DNA from: Rhodoluna sp.
GTDB lineage: Bacteria > Actinomycetota > Actinomycetes > Actinomycetales > Microbacteriaceae
Direction: 5' to 3'
DNA: 10,527 bases
Assembly (NCBI GenBank): GCA_023260375.1
Contig: JALQVK010000122.1
Location: forward strand, 1 to 10,527
Shown: piece by piece, positions 5,461 to 10,527 of the stretch
Layout: the number at the start of each line of letters is the position of its first letter
How positions within the stretch are numbered: the stretch's first letter is position 1
Program-made: the position numbers and the translations under genes
Notes under the pieces: generated by a model
Told to the model about the DNA's origin: nothing
What the model saw: the letters and a program-made list of their open reading frames with translations, nothing else
The model's database searches: none

Positions 5461-6709
5461 TGCCACCCTCCAAATCCAAGAGTCCCAACTTCTTTCTCAA
5501 CCACATCATCTGCTCATAGTTCACAATTGCGGTTTTTTCATCACCAGGAAGTCCCAAGAAATATTCGAGAGCATCCGACTCCGATTCGATCAACTTCCCG
5601 AACTTGATTCCTTCGTAGGCTAATCGCGTTGCCCACTGGTACGTTTTGGTTCCGGAAATAACGTCTACCTTAGAAAGCTTTCCAAGGTCAATGTCGTAAA
5701 TCCAAGATGGATCGGGGGTTCCTTCATCGACCGAAATCCAAACTCGTTTCGGTGAGACGTCTAACGCATCTAGGTTTGCTTGCAAACTCGGAAGATTCTT
5801 CATCATGATGATCTCGAGTTTTTGTCCACGAGTCTCGATAATTTCCCCTCGACCATAGACCGCAGGAAGTGAGGAAATCGCCTTTGCAGCCATTGTTTCC
5901 GAGAACTTTTCAACCAAGATTTGTTTTGCAAAGGCAATTGCCAGAGCTGCATCAACCGCATAGTGCAAACCTGGGGCGGGCAAGGTGATCGCGAATGGCT
6001 TGGCGCCTAAAGAAATTGTCGCTTTAGTGCCTTTTGCCGTCTCTAACGTGGCTGCAAGCTTCAAATTGGAATCGTCATTCGAGAAGTCTGGTGCCGCAAG
6101 AATTCCATGCGCTGCCGACTTTAGCGCTTTCTGCGATAGATAAACGCCGTGTGCGCTAAGTCGTTGAGAATGTTTCAAAGCCAACCGTTCCGTGTTTCGG
6201 TCGGAACCGTTAACCATGATGAGGTCTGTGGTTAGTGTTGCCAAGTCGTCGAGATAATCGAACACTTCTTCAGGTGAATGGAATCGGTTCAACTGATCCA
6301 GCTGAATGTTGGTGAGAAGAAGCCCATTTGGTGCTACCTTCGCAGCGATTAGCTTTCCATAAGCCTCATCTACTTCGAGGATTGCAACATCGTGCTGCAG
6401 TTTCCCGAGCAAATTCACGTCTGCAAGCAACGCGGAGGCTAGACCTTGAGGTAGGTTACCGCCGGCAGGATTTGAGAGTACTCTAAGGCCGTGCTCCCGT
6501 AGAACCCTAACCAGCATCGCTGTCGTGGTTGATTTTCCATTAGAACCGGAAACAAAATAAATCCCAGACGACATGCGTCCAAGGGTCTTTTGAAGGAACT
6601 TTGGCTGAATCATCAGGGCGATTCGACCGGGAACCGCTGAACCTCCGCCACGCAGCCTAAGGACAAAGCGAAGTGCCTTGCCCACCAGTACTGCTAGCGG
6701 TGTAAGCAT
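5453..6709 (-). CDS. murT: MurT-like Mur ligase family protein without zinc ribbon
   Basis: This 418-aa protein is a Mur ligase of the MurT type, which activates the D-Glu alpha-carboxyl of lipid II with ATP. The P-loop is GSNGKSTT (55-62), followed by NPAGGNLPQG (80-89), the acidic LEVDE (111-115), NIQLDQLNRF (134-143) and DAALAIA (253-259). PDPSWIYDID (332-341) corresponds to the family D-x-S-W-I-W-D motif, whose Asp completes the GatD triad. Differences from the family: no cysteine anywhere, so the Cys4 zinc ribbon usually inserted in the central domain (expected about 195-245) is gone, and the usual KNPAG-N motif reads KNLPSLQAN (304-312). The nucleotide site looks intact, so an ATP-dependent ligase acting on a carboxylate remains likely, but the nitrogen donor is unclear given the defective GatD. 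The start overlaps the rpoD stop (TAATG), and gatD follows with overlap, making a tightly coupled operon. Confidence 0.85.
   Translation of the reverse strand: MLTPLAVLVGKALRFVLRLRGGGSAVPGRIALMIQPKFLQKTLGRMSSGIYFVSGSNGKSTTTAMLVRVLREHGLRVLSNPAGGNLPQGLASALLADVNLLGKLQHDVAILEVDEAYGKLIAAKVAPNGLLLTNIQLDQLNRFHSPEEVFDYLDDLATLTTDLIMVNGSDRNTERLALKHSQRLSAHGVYLSQKALKSAAHGILAAPDFSNDDSNLKLAATLETAKGTKATISLGAKPFAITLPAPGLHYAVDAALAIAFAKQILVEKFSETMAAKAISSLPAVYGRGEIIETRGQKLEIIMMKNLPSLQANLDALDVSPKRVWISVDEGTPDPSWIYDIDLGKLSKVDVISGTKTYQWATRLAYEGIKFGKLIESESDALEYFLGLPGDEKTAIVNYEQMMWLRKKLGLLDLEGGNG
5466..5471 (-). promoter_or_regulatory. Ribosome binding site of gatD
   Basis: GGAGGG on the minus strand, 5 nt before the ATG at 5460 and inside the end of murT, is the best Shine-Dalgarno sequence in the window. 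It decides the ATG start over the GTG at 5466, which it overlaps. Confidence 0.75.
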
Positions 6710-8436
6710 TAGTTTCCGCGGAACTCGCTCAGACGCTGTGCACGAGTTGGGTGCTTCAGCTTTGAAATAGCCTTGTTCTCGATTTGACGAATTCGTTCGC
6801 GAGTAACACCGATTTCTTCACCAATCTGGTCAAGAGTTTTTGGTATTCCGTCGATTAGGCCGTAGCGGTGACGCAGGATGGTCGCTTCGCGCTCACTCAT
6901 GGTTGAGAGAATGCGCTCTAGCTCACGCTTACGTGCTGCCGCGGTTACAGCCTCTAGCGGGCTGACAGCTTCGGTGTCTTCAATTAGGTCACCAAATTCG
7001 CTGTCGCCATCCTCACCAAGCGGGGTGCTTAGGGAAATTGGTTCGCGACCGTACTTCTGAACTTCGACAACCTTCTCTGGAGTCATGTCCAGTTCACGAG
7101 CCAACTCTTCTGGGGTTGGTTCACGTCCGAGGTCTTGAAGAAGTTGACGCTGAACACGTGCCAGCTTGTTAATAACTTCAACCATGTGAACCGGAATACG
7201 AATAGTTCGAGCCTGATCGGCCATTGCGCGAGTGATCGCCTGACGAATCCACCAGGTTGCATAGGTAGAGAACTTGTAACCCTTGGTGTAGTCAAACTTT
7301 TCTACCGCACGGATCAGACCGAGGTTACCTTCTTGAATTAGATCTAGGAACTGCATACCTCGACCGGTATAACGCTTTGCCAGTGAAACTACAAGACGTA
7401 GGTTGGCCTCAAGTAAGTGACTCTTGGCCCGCTCTCCATCTTTTAGAACACGCTTTAGGTCGTAAAGCATTTCCTTGCTGAACTTTGCCTTAGGGTCGGC
7501 CAGCTTGTGAGCTGCGTAAAGACCGGCTTCAATCCTCTTTGCTAGCTCAACTTCCAACTCAGCATTTAGAAGCGCAACCTTACCGATTTGCTTTAGGTAG
7601 TCCTTTACCGGGTCAGCGGTTGCACCGTTGATGGCTGCGGTTTGGACCGGAATGTCATCAACTTCTTTATTGCTAAGAACGAAACCACCGCCGGCTTCAA
7701 CGGCTTTTTCTTTTTCCTTTGCGTCTGGGTCGTCGTGGTGATCATCATCTTCATGATGTTCTTCAACAACTTCGGTGATGTCAGCAGCTAACGCGGCTTC
7801 TTTTACGATCTCTTCGACGGAAAGGTCTTCATCGTCCAAATCTTCTTCATCGTCGCCTTCAAGACCCTTAGGAAGTTTGGCCGCCTTTGTTGCCTTTGTA
7901 GCCTTAACGGGCTTTACGGCTGGACCGACAGATTTTGTGGCTTTGGCAGCAGGCTTGGTGACTTCTTTGGCCACTGGCTTTGCCACTGCTTTAGCAACAG
8001 GCTCTTTTTTTGCCACAGGTTTTTCGACCTTAGGTGCAACTTTCTTTTCAGCAGGTTTAGCGGTCACCTTAGGTTCAACCTTTTTAGCGACAGGCTTTGC
8101 CGCTGCTTTGGCAACTGACTCTTTCTTTGCTGGAGCAGCTTTTGTTGGCGATGCTTTTGCTTCTACCTTTTTAGCGGCAGGCTTTACAGCAGGCTTTGAT
8201 TCTTTGGCTGGTGCGGTTACTTTTTTGACCGGGGTCGACTTCGTAATGGTGCTTGTTTCCTTCACTGCTGGCTTTGGAGCCGTCTTGGCGGTTGCCTCTT
8301 GGCTTCCCGAATTTAGCAGTCGCTTGAATAACGATTGCTTCTTAGTTGGCTCCTGGCCGGTCGCCTTGTCTTTCCCCACTTGACTCTTCTCACTGGTAGG
8401 TGCACAACCCCTAATCCGGGCAGTACTTAGACCCAT
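6709..8436 (-). CDS. rpoD: Primary RNA polymerase sigma factor (RpoD/SigA/HrdB type)
   Basis: This is the housekeeping sigma-70 factor, 575 aa. Residues 54-190 form a Lys/Ala/Pro/Val-rich disordered extension, followed by acidic stretches: [12 protein letters not shown] (193-204) and an acidic His-rich patch (226-237). Region 1.2 is at [16 protein letters not shown] (275-290). Region 2 spans about 340-410, including [20 protein letters not shown] and the -10 recognition helix [17 protein letters not shown]. Region 3 runs about 411-500. Region 4 ends the protein with the helix-turn-helix [20 protein letters not shown] (543-562). Presence of region 1.2 and the full [11 protein letters not shown] helix mark a group 1 or 2 factor; the long N-terminus and location mark the primary one. 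The ATG at 8436 lacks a clear ribosome binding site; a GTG at 8379 (556 aa), preceded by the weak GAGAAGAG, is a plausible alternative. It heads an operon with murT and gatD. Confidence 0.95.
   Translation of the reverse strand: MGLSTARIRGCAPTSEKSQVGKDKATGQEPTKKQSLFKRLLNSGSQEATAKTAPKPAVKETSTITKSTPVKKVTAPAKESKPAVKPAAKKVEAKASPTKAAPAKKESVAKAAAKPVAKKVEPKVTAKPAEKKVAPKVEKPVAKKEPVAKAVAKPVAKEVTKPAAKATKSVGPAVKPVKATKATKAAKLPKGLEGDDEEDLDDEDLSVEEIVKEAALAADITEVVEEHHEDDDHHDDPDAKEKEKAVEAGGGFVLSNKEVDDIPVQTAAINGATADPVKDYLKQIGKVALLNAELEVELAKRIEAGLYAAHKLADPKAKFSKEMLYDLKRVLKDGERAKSHLLEANLRLVVSLAKRYTGRGMQFLDLIQEGNLGLIRAVEKFDYTKGYKFSTYATWWIRQAITRAMADQARTIRIPVHMVEVINKLARVQRQLLQDLGREPTPEELARELDMTPEKVVEVQKYGREPISLSTPLGEDGDSEFGDLIEDTEAVSPLEAVTAAARKRELERILSTMSEREATILRHRYGLIDGIPKTLDQIGEEIGVTRERIRQIENKAISKLKHPTRAQRLSEFRGN
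7867..8277 (-). repeat. Low-complexity repeat coding for the Lys/Ala/Pro-rich sigma factor N-terminus
   Basis: Degenerate repeats of the KP(V/A)AKK(V/E) type cover sigma residues 54-190. At DNA level the words CTTTTTAGCG-(A/G)-CAGGCTTT recur at about 8079-8099 and 8166-8186, and variants of GGCTTTGCCACTGCTTTAGC appear across 7975-8110. Such sequence is prone to slippage and unit gain or loss. The antisense open frame it creates (7775-8383, +) has an Ala/Thr/Phe-rich composition and is a by-product. Confidence 0.7.
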
Positions 8437-8472
8437 GTCAAATCCGTCACAATGACGAAGAGACTGGGTCCA

Positions 8473-8501
8473 CTAATAATTATGACACCGCTACCTGACA
8501 A
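8473..8501 (-). promoter_or_regulatory. Candidate promoter of the rpoD-murT-gatD operon
   Basis: On the minus strand TTGTCA (8501-8496) is followed after 17 nt by TATTAG (8478-8473), with predicted transcription start near 8466, about 30 nt before the ATG at 8436. CATAAT (8484-8479) is an overlapping alternative -10 without a matched -35. The 132-bp gap from 8437 to 8568 holds no other gene and no clear hairpin terminator for the upstream PAC2 gene, so some read-through into rpoD is possible. Confidence 0.4.
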
Positions 8502-8568
8502 ACGCTGCCAACTAACCGCTATTACCTATAAACAATGGAAAAGGATCAAGTATTTCCTCGATGCCTTA

Positions 8569-9492
8569 TTAGTTCTGATCTGGATTATTTCTCTGACGAT
8601 TTGCTAAATAGTCTTCAAGTTCAGCAGCTATGTCTTCCGCATTGGGCTCTTCAGGAGTTGGACTAACAATCTGAACCCCAAAACTTGTGGCACGTTCGGA
8701 CTTGTAACCCTGTTCAAGGTTGGCAACTAGCTTTGCTAACTCTTCGTTTTCCTCAACCTTTTTAGCCAAACGTTCTGTGAATCGAACACCCTCTTCTCGA
8801 AGCGTATCGGTTGGGAAAACAAGTGATGTTGCAGCCGTCAAGAGTTCAAAACCGGTAACTGCTGCAATCGGATAATCAGAGTCATTCAAGTAATGAGGAA
8901 CAAGTAGTACGAAACCGATTACCGGTAATGCAATTTCGCTCAATCGGTATTCAAGAAGGTGGACCACGTTTCCGGGAACTTGCGTCTCTGGTCGCCATTC
9001 TGAGTAGCGTTCAATTAGGTCTTTTCGGTTTCCACTTACCGTGACACCAACTGGCCGCGTGTGCGGAACTGGAAAAGGAATTGAGTGGACCCAAGTGAAC
9101 TCGGTGACGGCGTAAAGTTCAACAATTTCTTCAATGGCAGCTGAAAACGCTTCCCAGCGAAAGTCTGGCTCGTAACCATGAAGGAATAGAAAAGGTATGC
9201 CCGCTTCATCTCGAACCAAATAAATTCCAAGAAGTGGGGGCTCGTAACTTGCGAGATGATCCTTTTCAAAAAACATGGCAGGACGGCGAGCTCTGTAATC
9301 GAGCAATTCGTCATTGTCGAACTCAATAACCAACTCAGCATCAAGTTTGTTGAGGATGTTCGACGCCATCTGTTCGATGACCTGACCGGCATCTGTGAAG
9401 CCGGTAATGCTCCCGATCATTCGCAGACCGGTAGGAATTTCTATTTCCTGGTCAACGATGCTAAAAAGTCCAAATCCGGTCACGTTTACCAT
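8569..9492 (-). CDS. PAC2 family protein (proteasome assembly chaperone 2-like)
   Basis: This 307-aa protein carries the motifs of the actinobacterial PAC2 family: GFTDAG (31-36), FDNDELLDYRARRP (58-71), FLFLHGYEPDFRWEAF (101-116), PVPHTRPVGVT (141-151) and VPHYL (198-202). The C-terminal part from about 235 to 265 is a charged helix that probably forms a coiled coil, followed by an acidic tail rich in Glu and Pro. No signal peptide or membrane segment is seen, so it is cytoplasmic. The family takes its name from the eukaryotic proteasome assembly chaperone; its biochemical role in bacteria is not settled and I assign none. The start ATG lies 24 bp from the divergent pepA start, with only a weak GAAAG ribosome binding site 4 nt upstream. 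It precedes rpoD on the same strand across a 132-bp gap. Confidence 0.88.
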   Translation of the reverse strand: MVNVTGFGLFSIVDQEIEIPTGLRMIGSITGFTDAGQVIEQMASNILNKLDAELVIEFDNDELLDYRARRPAMFFEKDHLASYEPPLLGIYLVRDEAGIPFLFLHGYEPDFRWEAFSAAIEEIVELYAVTEFTWVHSIPFPVPHTRPVGVTVSGNRKDLIERYSEWRPETQVPGNVVHLLEYRLSEIALPVIGFVLLVPHYLNDSDYPIAAVTGFELLTAATSLVFPTDTLREEGVRFTERLAKKVEENEELAKLVANLEQGYKSERATSFGVQIVSPTPEEPNAEDIAAELEDYLANRQRNNPDQN

Positions 9493-9503
9493 TTTACTTT
9501 CGC

Positions 9504-9509
9504 TAGGCT
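9504..9509 (+). promoter_or_regulatory. Candidate -10 element for pepA (leaderless start)
   Basis: TAGGCT matches TANNNT and ends 7 nt before the pepA ATG at 9517, the same spacing as proposed for parE. No convincing -35 lies 16-18 nt upstream, and that position falls around the start codon of the divergent PAC2 gene. This is inferred from spacing. Confidence 0.35.
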
Positions 9510-9516
9510 GAAGAAC

Positions 9517-10527
9517 ATGACTACACCTAAATTGGTTTCTGTAAACAAGTTCACTAGCTTCAACAAAAACACCGCTTACGTAATTCCAATCACCAAAAAA
9601 GCGGACAAATTAGTCATTGGTTCATCAGCGATTGAGACCTCGGAGCTAGCCAAAGTTGACCTTCAAAGTATTGGAGCCTCAGCAGAATTAGAGTCACTGG
9701 TTAGAATTCCAGCTCCAAATGGCGCTACCTATGCATTGGTGGGTATTGGAAATAAAGACTTAACCAAAAACGACCTCAGAAATTTAGGTGCGGCTTCCGC
9801 TAGAAAGCTCTCATCTTTCAAAGACATAGTCATCGGCTTCGAAACCACCGACGTGGAAGACGCTTCTGCAATCCTTGAGGGTGCGGCCCTAGGCACTTAC
9901 TCCCACAACGCATACAAAGGGCTGACCAAAGGCGCTGAAATCAAACTTCAGACGGTAACGGTTATTTCGGCACACAAGCCTTCGGCTGCTGTCTTGAATC
10001 AAATTTCGATCCTCACTGAAGGTGTGAACTTCACGCGAAACCTGGTCAACATGCCAGGTCGCGATCTCTATCCTGAATCTCTTGCAAAATCCGTTCAAAG
10101 TGCAGCTAAAGGTACTGGTGTAACTGTTCAAATTTGGGCAGATGAACGCCTTGCTAAAGAAGGTCTAGGTGGAATTATCGGTGTAGGCCAGGGCTCGTCT
10201 CGTGGCCCTCGCTTGGTGAAACTTGAATACAAACCAAAGGTGGCCAAGAAGCATTTGGCTTTGGTAGGAAAAGGCATCACCTTCGACACTGGAGGTCTTT
10301 CACTAAAACCGTCAATCAGCATGTTGGGCATGAATTTTGACATGACCGGTGCAGCCAGCGTTGCTGCCGCAACTATCGCAATCGCCAAACTGCAACTACC
10401 AATCAAGGTAACCGCATGGCTCTGTATAGCCGAAAACATGCCTAGCGGCACCGCCCAGCGTCCAAACGACGTAATCAAGGCACGCAACGGGATGACCATC
10501 GAAGTTTTGAATACCGATGCCGAAGGT
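9517..10527 (+). CDS. pepA: Leucyl aminopeptidase, family M17 (partial, 3' end missing)
   Basis: The first 337 codons of a cytosolic leucine aminopeptidase that removes N-terminal residues from peptides; the frame runs open to the window edge. The N-terminal macro-like domain covers about residues 1-165. The catalytic domain begins near NFTRNLVNMPGRDLYPESLA (171-190), followed by the dinuclear metal site: LVGKGITFDTGGLSLKP (249-265, with Lys252, Asp257, Lys264), NFDMTGAASVAAA (273-285, Asp275), and NTDAEG (332-337, Asp334 and Glu336). The expected following Arg, from the NTDAEGR signature, would be just outside the window. ENMPSGTAQRPNDVI (306-320) is also family-typical. The chosen ATG has only a weak purine-rich stretch before it, and a -10-like TAGGCT 7 nt upstream suggests leaderless translation. 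The start is divergent from the PAC2 gene. Confidence 0.93.
   Translation, partial: MTTPKLVSVNKFTSFNKNTAYVIPITKKADKLVIGSSAIETSELAKVDLQSIGASAELESLVRIPAPNGATYALVGIGNKDLTKNDLRNLGAASARKLSSFKDIVIGFETTDVEDASAILEGAALGTYSHNAYKGLTKGAEIKLQTVTVISAHKPSAAVLNQISILTEGVNFTRNLVNMPGRDLYPESLAKSVQSAAKGTGVTVQIWADERLAKEGLGGIIGVGQGSSRGPRLVKLEYKPKVAKKHLALVGKGITFDTGGLSLKPSISMLGMNFDMTGAASVAAATIAIAKLQLPIKVTAWLCIAENMPSGTAQRPNDVIKARNGMTIEVLNTDAEG

Noticed and set aside
7775..8383. 202-codon open frame on the plus strand
   Set aside because: It is antisense to the low-complexity Lys/Ala/Pro-rich part of rpoD. Its Ala/Thr/Phe-rich composition is the mechanical complement of those codons, and no ribosome binding site or family motif is seen.
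8521..8568. Terminator downstream of the PAC2 gene
   Set aside because: Only a 5-bp GGAAA/TTTCC stem with a long loop is visible and no U-tract follows in the right place.
10128..10499. 123-codon open frame on the minus strand
   Set aside because: It is antisense to the catalytic domain of pepA, which is continuous and motif-complete on the plus strand.

Overview
The window (roughly 50% GC by eye) carries housekeeping genes of an actinobacterium. Every CDS gives actinobacterial-type proteins: an HrdB/SigA-like primary sigma factor with a long Lys/Ala/Pro-rich N-terminus, an actinobacterial ParE, an actinobacterial PAC2 protein and a MurT/GatD pair. ParE close to the primary sigma factor recalls the hrdB-parE neighbourhood of Streptomyces. 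The moderate GC content together with these genes suggests a small-genome, probably freshwater Microbacteriaceae relative (Rhodoluna/Aquiluna-like 'Luna' group). That assignment is inference.

Layout. 1-1022 (+): 3' part of the topoisomerase IV A subunit (parC), convergent with parE (1027-3108, -). A 70-bp divergent gap follows. 3179-4773 (+): two overlapping alanine-racemase-family genes. The first is a stand-alone C-terminal domain that keeps the catalytic Tyr. The second is a PLP-barrel protein whose own C-terminal domain has lost that Tyr segment. 4753-8436 (-): an overlapping operon in the order rpoD, murT, gatD, whose last gene overlaps the racemase gene tail-to-tail. 8569-9492 (-): a PAC2-family protein. 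9517 to the edge (+): leucyl aminopeptidase pepA, starting 24 bp from the divergent PAC2 start.

The most interesting part is 3179-6709. Two neighbouring cell-wall modules both depart from their families in their catalytic residues. The racemase active site appears to be split between two proteins. Alr active sites lie at the dimer interface, so an obligate hetero-oligomer is plausible. GatD lacks both the nucleophilic Cys (Gly in its place) and the catalytic His (Gln in its place) of its glutaminase site, and the partner MurT has no cysteines and hence no zinc ribbon. Ordinary glutamine-dependent amidation of the D-Glu alpha-carboxyl therefore looks impossible. Microbacteriaceae are known for group B peptidoglycan, which is cross-linked through exactly that alpha-carboxyl, often via Gly and D-diamino acids. 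I propose, as a hypothesis only, that this locus is a repurposed MurT ligase plus a heteromeric racemase serving the group B cross-bridge.

Several genes (parE, the first racemase gene, pepA) show a TANNNT -10 element only 7-9 nt before the start codon and no good Shine-Dalgarno sequence, which suggests leaderless or near-leaderless transcripts. No tRNA, rRNA, CRISPR array, insertion sequence or phage gene was seen. No convincing intrinsic terminator was found, and no gene-free stretch exceeds 132 bp.
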